Shown here piece after piece: positions 1 to 6,984 of a DNA stretch of 19,742 bases (position 1 is the first letter of the stretch; every line of letters starts with the position of its first letter). The DNA is taken from positions 1 through 19,742 of the forward strand of contig CAAFLF010000030.1 of NCBI GenBank assembly GCA_900763685.1, given 5' to 3'. The position numbers and the translations under genes were made by a program. This DNA is from an uncultured Oscillospiraceae bacterium (GTDB lineage Bacteria > Bacillota > Clostridia > Oscillospirales > Oscillospiraceae). The notes under the pieces are model-generated. The model saw only the letters and a program-made list of their open reading frames with translations. It was not told the origin of the DNA and did not search any database.

Positions 1-788
1 CGGACTTCGAGACCGCCCTGAGCCTGGACGACAGTCTAGCCGGGGCCTATCTGGGGCTGGCGGAGGTCTATATCGCCCGGGACCAGTTCGACGAGGCCAT
101 GGATATCCTGCGCCGGGGTGTGGAGAAGACTGGCGACCAGCGCCTTTCGGACCGCCTGGCGGAGCTGGAGAGCGGAAATGTTTCCGACTACTGGGGCCGA
201 ACGCTGAAGGAGACCCACTACGACGGGGACGGTACACTGACCTGCTGGTATGAGTACGACTACAATGATCAGGGGCAGTGTATCGGCATCACCTCCTACG
301 GGCCGGACGGAAGCCGGATCCAGCACATCGACCAGCGGTATGATGCTCAGGGACATATGATATATGGATGCTACTCCTGGGGAAATGACGGCACAATGGG
401 CGGCGCCGCATATACCTATAACAGCGAAGGAATGCCGGAGAAAATGACGCTTGACTCCGGAGAGAGTATAGTTTATGCCTATGACGCGGAGGGACGAAGG
501 GTCAGAGAGGAATACTATGACGAAACTGGAGAGTTGGATGGGTACAGGACAACAGAGTACGGTGACGGCTACCAGCGGTATAATCACTACGATGCGGACG
601 GGACGCTGAGGGGTTACGAAGTGAATATCGACAACGGACAAGGGAAACGGGCGCGGTATGAGCTTTATAACGCCGATGGAACCTTGACGAGTTATGGCAT
701 CGACGTCTATGACGAGGATGGCAATAGGATCGCCTGGGAGCATTACGACGCCGATGGCAACCTGACAGGCCGGGATGTCTATAACTGA
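1..788 (+). CDS. TPR/YD-repeat protein, 5' end missing (probable lipoprotein)
   Basis: The reading frame is open from base 3, so the gene begins before the window. The first visible residues (DFETALSLDD through GLAEVYIARDQFDEAMDILRRG) form tetratricopeptide (TPR) helices. They align with the second half of the TPR block in the lipoprotein at 814-1797. After about residue 60 the protein changes to repeated Y-D-x-x-G units (YDADGTL, YDAQGHM, YDEDGNR, YDADGNL), like the YD repeats of Rhs/wall-associated proteins. No toxin or protease domain follows; it stops with TGRDVYN. By analogy with its two complete paralogues it probably starts with a lipoprotein signal peptide and acts on the outer face of the membrane, but that part is not visible. 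From about 360 on, the DNA is less GC-rich and uses more A/T-ending codons than its neighbours. Its exact role is unknown. Confidence 0.85.
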   Translation, partial: DFETALSLDDSLAGAYLGLAEVYIARDQFDEAMDILRRGVEKTGDQRLSDRLAELESGNVSDYWGRTLKETHYDGDGTLTCWYEYDYNDQGQCIGITSYGPDGSRIQHIDQRYDAQGHMIYGCYSWGNDGTMGGAAYTYNSEGMPEKMTLDSGESIVYAYDAEGRRVREEYYDETGELDGYRTTEYGDGYQRYNHYDADGTLRGYEVNIDNGQGKRARYELYNADGTLTSYGIDVYDEDGNRIAWEHYDADGNLTGRDVYN

Positions 789-813
789 ACGTGGATAAGA
801 AAGGAAGCAACGG

Positions 814-1797
814 ATGAAAAGAGTTTTGAGTTTGATCCTGGCCCTGACCCTGACCCTTGCCCTCGCCGCCTGCGGCGGCAAGGGCGGCTGGCAGGAACAG
901 TATGACCTGGGCCAGAAGTACCTGACGGAAGGCAACTACGAGGAGGCGATCCTGGCCTTCACGGCGGCCATCGAGATCGACCCCAAGCGGGCCCCCGCTT
1001 ACGTGGGCCGCGGCTCCGCCTATGCCCTCTCCGGCGACACGGAGGGTAACCTGACGGCGGCGGAGACCGACTTCACCACGGCTATCGAGCTGGACGAGAC
1101 CGATCCCGACGCCTGGCTGGGCCTCGCGGATGTCTACATCCGCATGGGTGACTATGACAAGGCCCAGGAGACCCTGGAACGGGCCCTGGAAGCCCTGGGG
1201 GATGACGACCGGATCACCGCCAAGCTGGCGGAGATGGAGGAGGGCCGCTTCACGGACTCCGACGGCCACCCCCGGAAGACCTGCCACTATGAGGACGGCG
1301 CCCTGGTGGAGTACTGGCTCTACGACTACGACGAGAAGGGCAACAACATCCGCACCAGCAACTACGACGCGGACGGCACCTGGCAGCGGACGGAGGAATC
1401 CGAGTTCAACGACGCCGGCCAGGAGATCCGGATGGTGGAGACCTCGGAGGATGGCACCCGGACGGAGGTCTATACCTATGACGCCCAGGGCCGCCGGATC
1501 CGGGAGGACCGGACCAACGTCTATGAGGATAGCCAGAGCACAGGTTACACCCTCATCAGCTACGATGACGCCGCCCGGACGGAGACCCACGAGAGCTACT
1601 ACGGGGGCAAGCTGGAGAACCGCTTCGTCATCGAGATGGACGGGAACGGTGTCCGGCAGAAGGCCAGCAACTACATGCCGGACGAGAACGGGGAGCTGTA
1701 CCTGGATTACTACGTGGAGTACATCTGGAACGAGGACGGGAGCTACGGCGGCTACCATCTTTACGATGTGGCAGGCGACCGGGATACATCCGAATAA
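814..1797 (+). CDS. TPR/YD-repeat lipoprotein
   Basis: This is a 327-residue protein. Residues 1-20 are a lipoprotein signal peptide: MKR, a Leu-rich core, and lipobox L-A-A-C with the lipidated Cys at 20. Residues about 25-140 are TPR helices (WQEQYDLGQKYLTEGNYEEA, then DAWLGLADVYIRMGDYDKA). Residues about 155-325 are degenerate YD repeats (YDYDEKGN, YDADGTW, YDAQGRR). It should be anchored outside the membrane, with the TPR part as a protein-binding scaffold. The YD part may be a beta-rich ligand surface. The start is fixed by AAGGAAG at 801-807. It lies 25 bp after the related partial gene and 14 bp before the kinase gene, so co-transcription is likely. The first TPR is almost identical in protein to that of the lipoprotein at 3805-4686, though the DNA differs at many silent positions. 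The specific ligand is unknown. Confidence 0.9.
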   Translation: MKRVLSLILALTLTLALAACGGKGGWQEQYDLGQKYLTEGNYEEAILAFTAAIEIDPKRAPAYVGRGSAYALSGDTEGNLTAAETDFTTAIELDETDPDAWLGLADVYIRMGDYDKAQETLERALEALGDDDRITAKLAEMEEGRFTDSDGHPRKTCHYEDGALVEYWLYDYDEKGNNIRTSNYDADGTWQRTEESEFNDAGQEIRMVETSEDGTRTEVYTYDAQGRRIREDRTNVYEDSQSTGYTLISYDDAARTETHESYYGGKLENRFVIEMDGNGVRQKASNYMPDENGELYLDYYVEYIWNEDGSYGGYHLYDVAGDRDTSE

Positions 1798-1811
1798 GCA
1801 GGAGGAGACCA

Positions 1812-3791
1812 ATGGCAACGACTTTCAACGACACCTATGAGATCCGCTCCGTCATCGGCAGGGGCGGTATGTCCACGGTGTATCTCGCGGAGCACAAGCG
1901 CCTTCACACCCGCTGGGCGGTGAAGGAGGTCCGCAAGGAGCAGGGCGCCCGCTTTGACTTCCTGGCGGAGTCCAACATCTTAAAGCGCCTGCAGCACCCC
2001 ATGCTGCCCCGCATCGTGGATATCTTCGAGGACGCCCAGCACATCTTCATCGTGGAGGACTACGTGGAGGGCGAGACCCTGGAGACCGTCCTCAAGCGCC
2101 AGGGCAAGGTGGATGAGGCCACGGGTCTGCAGTGGTTCCGGGACCTCTGCGGCGTGCTGGATTACCTCCACAACCAGAAGCCCAATCCCATCATCTACCG
2201 GGATATGAAGCCCTCCAACGTCATGCTGCAGCCGGACGGCAGCCTGAAGCTCATCGACTTCGGCATCGCCCGGGAGTACAAGCAGGACTCCAACGCCGAC
2301 ACCACCTACATCGGCACCAAGGGCTACGCCGCACCGGAGCAGTTCGGCACCGCCCAGACCGACGCCCGGACGGATATCTATGCCCTGGGCGTCACCATGT
2401 ACCACCTCCTCACCGGAAAGAGCCCCTATGAGCCCCCCTACCAGTTCGTCCCCGCCCGGCAGCTGGAGCCCAGACTCTCCCACGGCGTGGAGTACATCCT
2501 GGACCACTGCGTCCAGCCGGAGCCCGCGGACCGCTACCAGAGCGTCCAAGAGCTGCTGGATGACCTGGAGCACATCTATAAGTTCGACAAGGCCTACCAG
2601 CACTACCAGGCGGTGAAGCGGACCCGGGTCATCATCCTCGCGGTGATGTTCCTGGCCTCCGTGGGCCTGATGGTGGGCGGCCGGGTAGTCATGGGCCAGG
2701 AGAAGGAGGCAAGGTACGAGTCCTACCTCTCCGAGGCCAGCCAGCTCTACACCAGCGACCTGCAGGGGGCCCAGCGGGCCCTGGCCCTGGCCCGGACCCT
2801 CTATCCCGACCGGGTGGACGCCGACCGGCAGGAGACCTACGCCCTCTTCCTCAACGGCGCCTGGCAGGACTGCGTGGACTACGGCGAGAAGACCCTGGAA
2901 AAGTACGGCGCCGACGTCCAGACCCGCCTCACCATGGCCTCCGCCCAGTTCGAGCTCCGGGATTACGAGGCCGCGGCGGAGGGCTTCGCCCAGGGCGGCG
3001 AGCTCTCGGCGGATAACCTGCGGGACTACGCCGTGTGCCTGGGCCGGATGGGCCGGACGGAGGAGGCGGAGGCCGTCCTCCAAAACCTCGTCGCCCAGGG
3101 GGCGGACCCCATCGTCACGGAGTACGTCCAGGGTGAGGTCTACCTTGCCCAGGAGGAGTACTTAAAGGCCGAGAGCGCCTTCCTCTCCGCCCTGGACCAG
3201 GCGGAGGGCACCGCTATGCGCCGGCGCTGCTACCTCTCCCTGGGAGACCTCTACCGGGACTGCGCCGCCTTGGTCCGGGTCAGCGCCTCGCCCATCCAGT
3301 ATCCTGCCACCAAGTCTGCCGAGCTTCTCTCCCGGGCGGTGGTGGAGGAGGGCCTGCGCTATGACAGCGCCCTCTGGGAGACCCTGGCCCTGGCCTACTT
3401 CGAGGCCTACCACACGGACCGGAGCGTCAGCCCCAGCTACCTGCAGAAATCCGCGGACTGCTTCCAGCGGGTCATCGAGCTGGGCGTCAGCAAGGCCTAC
3501 CTCTACGCGAACCTCTACACCATCTACTATGAGCAGAAGAACTATACCGCCGCCGAGGAGACCCTTCAGGCCTACGAGGCCGCCTTCCCGGAGGATTACA
3601 TGCCCCACGCCTTCCGGGGCATGATGCTCATCACCATCGAGAACGGCAAGGCCCAGAGCAAGCGGGACTACCGTAAGGCCCTGGCGGAGTATGAGACCGC
3701 CGGCTCCATGATCCGCTCCTCCGACGAGACCAGCTACTACCAGCAGCTGGAGAGCCTCATCCAGGAGCTCCGCCGCAACGGCTGGCTGTAA
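1812..3791 (+). CDS. Membrane Ser/Thr protein kinase with TPR ectodomain
   Basis: A 659-residue Hanks-type kinase. Visible motifs: glycine loop GRGGMSTVY (16-24), ATP-binding Lys38 (AVKEV), Glu53 on helix C, catalytic loop YRDMKPSN with Asp131 and Asn136, DFG at 149-151, APEQ at 174-177 and DIYALG at 188-193. Every catalytic residue is present. The usual His of HRD is Tyr129. The activation loop has Thr164, Thr165 and Thr169, candidate autophosphorylation sites. One membrane helix at about 272-290 follows a basic KRTR, so the kinase should be cytoplasmic and residues about 300-659 outside. That outer half is a series of TPR-like helical pairs, not the PASTA repeats of PrkC/StkP kinases, so peptidoglycan sensing of the PASTA type is unlikely. 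SD AGGAGGA at 1800-1806 sets the start. It sits between two TPR lipoproteins, which are candidate ectodomain partners (inference). The matching phosphatase is probably the PP2C at 18117-18989. Confidence 0.95.
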   Translation: MATTFNDTYEIRSVIGRGGMSTVYLAEHKRLHTRWAVKEVRKEQGARFDFLAESNILKRLQHPMLPRIVDIFEDAQHIFIVEDYVEGETLETVLKRQGKVDEATGLQWFRDLCGVLDYLHNQKPNPIIYRDMKPSNVMLQPDGSLKLIDFGIAREYKQDSNADTTYIGTKGYAAPEQFGTAQTDARTDIYALGVTMYHLLTGKSPYEPPYQFVPARQLEPRLSHGVEYILDHCVQPEPADRYQSVQELLDDLEHIYKFDKAYQHYQAVKRTRVIILAVMFLASVGLMVGGRVVMGQEKEARYESYLSEASQLYTSDLQGAQRALALARTLYPDRVDADRQETYALFLNGAWQDCVDYGEKTLEKYGADVQTRLTMASAQFELRDYEAAAEGFAQGGELSADNLRDYAVCLGRMGRTEEAEAVLQNLVAQGADPIVTEYVQGEVYLAQEEYLKAESAFLSALDQAEGTAMRRRCYLSLGDLYRDCAALVRVSASPIQYPATKSAELLSRAVVEEGLRYDSALWETLALAYFEAYHTDRSVSPSYLQKSADCFQRVIELGVSKAYLYANLYTIYYEQKNYTAAEETLQAYEAAFPEDYMPHAFRGMMLITIENGKAQSKRDYRKALAEYETAGSMIRSSDETSYYQQLESLIQELRRNGWL

Positions 3792-3804
3792 GGGAGGGGA
3801 AGGA

Positions 3805-4686
3805 ATGAAACGGACCGTGACCCTCCTTCTGGCCCTGCTCCTGACCTTCTCCCTGGCCGCCTGCGGCGAGAAGGCCCCCACCTGGCAGGAGCAGTATGAC
3901 TTAGGCCAGAGATACCTGACCGAGGGCAATTATGAGGAGGCCATCCTGGCCTTCACCGCCGCCATCGAGATCGACCCCAAGCGCCCGGAGGCCTACCTCT
4001 CCCTGGCCGACGCCTATGAGGCCTCCGGCGACCCGGACGCCGCCCGCAAAACCCTGGAAGACGGCCTCGCCGCCACCAATGACCCAGAGATCCAGGCGAG
4101 ATTGGAGGCGCTCTTCCCAAGCTCCGAGATCCCCTCCGGCGTGACCCCCATAGGGGACCCGGAGTACACCAGCACCTATGACGCCCAGGGAAACCTCCTC
4201 CACTACTACCGGATGGAGCAGGGAGTGGGCTACGAGGTCCACCGTCGCTACGACGCCCAGGGCAACCTAACGGATGAGCTCCGCCTGACCTATGACGAGG
4301 ACCTCGGCGGCTACGAGATGGACTGCGAGACCGGCGAGATGCTGCGCTACTTTTACGATGACAACGGCCCTCTGCGGAATCCCCGGGGAGAGCCGGTGCC
4401 CTGCACCCGCTACTATGACCGGGCGGGGCAGGAGGTCTACTACTACGCCCCGCTCCTGAACTGGGACGCTGATACCTACGAGGTCCTCTCGGCGGATTTT
4501 TATTATCCCGACGGCACCCTGGATTACCGGGTGGAGAACGACGAGGACAACTGGTGGAACGAGACTTACTATGACGCCAGCGGCTATGTGCGGGTCGGGT
4601 CGTACTGTGACGCGGAGGGGAATTTGGTCGGCTATGTCTCCTACAACGCCGACGGCAGCGTCTCCCGCTATGTGATCCTAGGCTAA
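3805..4686 (+). CDS. TPR/YD-repeat lipoprotein, second complete copy
   Basis: A 293-residue paralogue of the protein at 814-1797. The signal peptide has its lipobox S-L-A-A-C with Cys20. One well-formed TPR (WQEQYDLGQRYLTEGNYEEA and on to AAIEIDPKR) nearly matches its paralogue, and a second (AYLSLADAYEASGDPDAA) follows. Unlike the paralogue it lacks the middle TPR, so the TPR block is shorter. From about residue 112 it has YD-like repeats (YDAQGNLLHYY, YDAQGNLTDEL, YDDNGPL, YNADGSV). The start is supported by GGGAGGGGAAGG just upstream; the gap from the kinase stop is only 13 bp, so the two are probably translated from one transcript. Its YD region diverges strongly from the paralogue while the TPR part is held constant, suggesting one shared partner and different outer ligands (inference). 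Confidence 0.9.
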   Translation: MKRTVTLLLALLLTFSLAACGEKAPTWQEQYDLGQRYLTEGNYEEAILAFTAAIEIDPKRPEAYLSLADAYEASGDPDAARKTLEDGLAATNDPEIQARLEALFPSSEIPSGVTPIGDPEYTSTYDAQGNLLHYYRMEQGVGYEVHRRYDAQGNLTDELRLTYDEDLGGYEMDCETGEMLRYFYDDNGPLRNPRGEPVPCTRYYDRAGQEVYYYAPLLNWDADTYEVLSADFYYPDGTLDYRVENDEDNWWNETYYDASGYVRVGSYCDAEGNLVGYVSYNADGSVSRYVILG

Positions 4687-4708
4687 CACCAAAGAAGGAG
4701 GAACCACC

Positions 4709-5092
4709 ATGACCACAGGACAGCTTTTATTCTGGTCCGGCGCGGCGCTGCTGGCGCTGACGGGCCTGCTGGCCATCATTTTCGCCATCAAAAAGCCCAA
4801 GTACACCCCGGAAGAGGCCGTCACCGCCATCGGCGCCGCCCCCACCAAGCGCCTGCGCCGGGGGCAGACCGTCCCGGCCTCGCCCGTCACCCAGCGCCCC
4901 GCGGGCACCGTGCTCCTGACGCCGGAGGAGACTCCCGGCGCCACCGCCCCCATGCCCGCCACCGCCCCCCTGCCGGAGAGCGCCGCCCCCGGCGCGACCG
5001 TGCCCATGCCCGGGATGGACGCCGCCGGCACCGTGCTCCTGACACCGGAGGAGCCTGCCGCCCAGGGCGGCACGCGGCCCATGGACCCGTAA
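4709..5092 (+). CDS. Small membrane protein with duplicated GTVLLTPEE motif
   Basis: A 127-residue protein that I cannot assign to a named family. Residues 5-27 form one membrane helix, followed by a basic KKPKY, so the remaining ~100 residues are probably cytoplasmic. That tail is low-complexity and rich in Pro, Ala and Thr. It contains the motif GTVLLTPEE twice (Thr67 and Thr108 as the first Thr), with a third TPEE at 33-36 and two looser GAT-x-P-M units. TPEE followed by acidic residues and T-V-L-L (Thr with Leu at +3) both look like possible Ser/Thr kinase substrates, and T-x-x-L suits FHA binding once phosphorylated. This is inference. SD GAAGGAGG lies 22 bp after the lipoprotein stop, and a strong terminator follows, so it is the last gene of the kinase unit. 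Confidence 0.8.
   Translation: MTTGQLLFWSGAALLALTGLLAIIFAIKKPKYTPEEAVTAIGAAPTKRLRRGQTVPASPVTQRPAGTVLLTPEETPGATAPMPATAPLPESAAPGATVPMPGMDAAGTVLLTPEEPAAQGGTRPMDP
4901..5053 (+). repeat. Imperfect direct repeat encoding GTVLLTPEE
   Basis: Two near-identical 30-base copies lie at 4901-4930 and 5024-5053. They differ at two positions (g/c in the third base, g/a in an ACG/ACA Thr codon). Both encode AGTVLLTPEE. The stretch between the copies is not repeated. The repeat conserves both DNA and peptide, so it is either a recent internal duplication or a motif under selection. Confidence 0.8.
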
Positions 5093-5104
5093 ATTCCCCG
5101 CGAG

Positions 5105-5133
5105 AAAGACCGCCCCGCCCGGGGGCGGTCTTT
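5105..5133 (+). terminator. Rho-independent-type terminator after the kinase unit
   Basis: A perfect 12-bp stem (arms 5105-5116 and 5122-5133, loop gcccg) lies 12 bp after the stop at 5092. The left arm begins with AAA and the right arm ends in TTT, so the U-run is partly inside the stem. The bases after it are T-rich (cggtttcccgttt) but not a clean run. It separates the kinase/lipoprotein genes from the regulator and Tad genes. Confidence 0.75.
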
Positions 5134-5200
5134 CGGTTTCCCGTTTCCCGTCGGAAAAAGAGTAAACCTAGGAAAAGAAAACCGCCTCGTTCACGATTTA

Positions 5201-5214
5201 TTAACATATGATAA
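5201..5214 (+). promoter_or_regulatory. PrfA/Crp-type operator box
   Basis: The sequence TTAACATATGATAA has half-sites TTAACA and TGATAA (reverse complement TTATCA) that match at five of six positions. It differs at one specified base from the PrfA-box pattern TTAACA-N2-TGTTAA; PrfA belongs to the Crp/Fnr family. It lies directly upstream of a gene encoding a Crp/Fnr-family protein, so control of this promoter by that protein (autoregulation) is a natural inference. The box covers the most upstream in-frame ATG at 5208, which argues against that ATG as the start. Confidence 0.5.
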
Positions 5215-5236
5215 TGCGCGGGAAAATGGGAATTGA

Positions 5237-5242
5237 TAGAAT
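5237..5242 (+). promoter_or_regulatory. Candidate -10 element (TAGAAT) of the Tad operon
   Basis: TAGAAT matches the TATAAT consensus at five of six bases. It is 22 bp downstream of the 5201-5214 box and has no recognisable -35 at the usual distance (5214-5219 reads atgcgc). This is the layout of class II activator-dependent promoters of the Crp/PrfA type. It would place transcription start near 5249, with the box centred at about -41.5. No measured start supports this. Confidence 0.4.
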
Positions 5243-5270
5243 GAGACAGATAGTATCAGGGGGGATGGCA

Positions 5271-5888
5271 TTGGAGGAGAAGGCTCTCATTGACATGTGG
5301 TTCGCCGGCGCGGACGAGGGGACCCGTCAGGCGCTGGCGGACCGGGCAAAGACCGTCACGGTCCGGAAGAATCAGCTTTTGCTGGAGGCCGGCGAGGTGC
5401 AGAACCACGTCTGCTTTTTGGTCCGGGGCGTCTTCCGGGGCTTCCTGGTGGAGGCCGACGGCCGGGACATCACAGACTGCTTCGCGGCCCGGCCTGGCGA
5501 CCTGGTGATGGGCTGCAACGCCCTGGGCGCACCGTCCCAGGTGGGGCTGGAGGCCATGGTGGACAGCGAGGTCCTGATGATCCCCGTCACCGTGGTGGAG
5601 CCCATGCTCCAGGGGTCGCTGGAGCTGCTGCGGATGTATAACCAGTACCTGGTCTCGGCGCTGGAGTACCATTGGGAGACCAAGATGCTCCTCTACCGCT
5701 GCACCGCGATGGAGCGCTACCGCTGGTTCCTGAGCCGGTACCCCGGCCTCATCGATTCCATCAGCAACAAGCACATCGCCTCGTTCCTTGGCATGACACC
5801 GGTGACCCTGAGCCGCCTGCGCCGCCAGCTCCGCTCCCAGGCGGACGGCGGGGAGGAAGCGCCGGGCGAGGCGGCGAAAACGGAATAA
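5271..5888 (+). CDS. Crp/Fnr-family transcriptional regulator
   Basis: With a TTG start at 5271 the product is 205 residues. AGGGGGG at 5258-5264 is six bases before this TTG; the ATG at 5265 touches the same SD with no spacing, and ATGs at 5208, 5226 and 5241 lie at or before the predicted transcription start. All are in frame, so the longest version (5208) would be 226 residues. Residues about 25-115 form a cyclic-nucleotide-binding-type beta barrel (VRKNQLLLEAGEVQNHVCFLVRGVFRGF). A long helix follows, then a Crp-type helix-turn-helix at about 164-190 (SNKHIASFLGMTPVTLSRLRRQ). No Cys cluster typical of oxygen-sensing FNR is visible, and the effector is unknown. It is 15 bp before tadZ, so it is probably co-transcribed with the Tad genes and may control them. 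Confidence 0.88.
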   Translation: MEEKALIDMWFAGADEGTRQALADRAKTVTVRKNQLLLEAGEVQNHVCFLVRGVFRGFLVEADGRDITDCFAARPGDLVMGCNALGAPSQVGLEAMVDSEVLMIPVTVVEPMLQGSLELLRMYNQYLVSALEYHWETKMLLYRCTAMERYRWFLSRYPGLIDSISNKHIASFLGMTPVTLSRLRRQLRSQADGGEEAPGEAAKTE

Positions 5889-5903
5889 ACCGGGAGGGCA
5901 GCT

Positions 5904-6971
5904 ATGATTCGTTTCTGTATCCTTGACCACGACGCCCGTTATGCGGGGGCGTTGGCGGACTTTATGGGGGTCCGCTACGGCAGCCAGGTGGAGCCGTACC
6001 TCTTCCACAGCCTGGACTCCCTGCGGGACTACCTTCAGGAGCACCGTCCGGACCTGATCCTGGCCTCTGACACCATGCTGCCCGACCCGTCGGTCCTGGG
6101 CGAGCGGACGGTGGCCTACCTCACCGAGGAGCGGACCATGGAGCGGCTCAATGGCCGCCCCGCCATCTTCCGCTACCAGAGCGGCGAGCGGCTGCTGCGG
6201 CAGATCAAGGGCGCCGCGGCGGAGTCCGACACCCGGGACGCCGTCTACGCGGCGGCGGAGAAGGGGGAGGCCTGGCTCTTCGTGGGCGCCGCCGGCGGCG
6301 TGGGCTGCTCCACGGCGGCGGTGGGCTGTGCGGCCCAGCTGGCCGCCTCCGGCCGGAAGGTCCTCTACCTCAGCCTGGGGAGCCTGGGCGACCTGGACGG
6401 CATGCTCCAGGGCGAGGGCAGCGGCGGCCTCACCCGGGTCCTCTATGAGGTCAAGAGCTACCTCGGCAAGGAGGGCCAGGGCAACCTGGCGCCCAAGCTG
6501 GAGAGCCTGGTAAAGTACGATCCCAGCCTCCGGGTCTATTTCTATGAGCCCTTCACCCTCCCGCTGGAGGCCGCGAGCCTCACGGGGGAGGAGGCCGTCA
6601 GCCTGCTGCGGACCCTCTCGGGTCAGTATGAGACCGTCATCGTGGACGTGGACGCCGGCTACAGCCCCCTGCTGCGGAGCCTCCTGGGCGTCGTCGGGCG
6701 GATCTTCCTGGTGAGCAGCGGCACGGACAGCGCCAACCGCCGCCTCAGCCGGATGCTGGATACCTTCACCGTCCTGGAGAAGCAGGACGACAGCAGCCTC
6801 CTCTCCAAGACCCAGATCCTCTACAGCCGCTTCGGCAGCGCCGCCCGCCGGGCGGAGGAGAAGCGGGTGAGCGCCCTGGGCGTCATCCAGAACTACGCCG
6901 GGGCCAACTCCGCGGGCATCGCCCGGGAGATCGGCGGCCGGGACCTCTTCCTGACCCTGCGGCGGTCCTGA
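5904..6971 (+). CDS. tadZ: TadZ/CpaE-like ATPase-fold protein
   Basis: A 355-residue protein of the ParA/MinD superfamily, in the position and with the layout of TadZ, which helps position Tad pilus machinery. Residues 1-105 form a receiver-like domain (CILDHDARYAGALADFMG; PDLILASDTMLPD). Residues about 123-345 are the ATPase fold: WLFVGAAGGVGCSTAAVGCA (Walker A region), LYLSLGSLGDLDG, VIVDVDAG with Asp248 and Asp250, and IFLVSSGTDSANRR. The Walker A region is odd. KGGxGKT in MinD corresponds here to A130-G-G-V-G-C135-S-T, so both lysines are missing. TadZ proteins are known for atypical Walker A motifs, but loss of both makes active ATP hydrolysis doubtful (inference). SD GGGAGGG at 5892-5898 fixes the start; tadA follows at 13 bp. 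Confidence 0.85.
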   Translation: MIRFCILDHDARYAGALADFMGVRYGSQVEPYLFHSLDSLRDYLQEHRPDLILASDTMLPDPSVLGERTVAYLTEERTMERLNGRPAIFRYQSGERLLRQIKGAAAESDTRDAVYAAAEKGEAWLFVGAAGGVGCSTAAVGCAAQLAASGRKVLYLSLGSLGDLDGMLQGEGSGGLTRVLYEVKSYLGKEGQGNLAPKLESLVKYDPSLRVYFYEPFTLPLEAASLTGEEAVSLLRTLSGQYETVIVDVDAGYSPLLRSLLGVVGRIFLVSSGTDSANRRLSRMLDTFTVLEKQDDSSLLSKTQILYSRFGSAARRAEEKRVSALGVIQNYAGANSAGIAREIGGRDLFLTLRRS

Positions 6972-6984
6972 GAGGGGGAACGGC

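Noticed and set aside
3..788. Rhs-type toxin
   Set aside because: YD repeats are present, but no toxin tip, conserved core end motif or immunity gene follows; the proteins are small and appear lipid-anchored.
5208..5270. Upstream ATG starts (5208, 5226, 5241, 5265) for the Crp regulator
   Set aside because: 5208 lies inside the operator-like box; 5226 and 5241 are upstream of the predicted transcription start; 5265 touches the SD without spacing. They stay possible if the promoter call is wrong.
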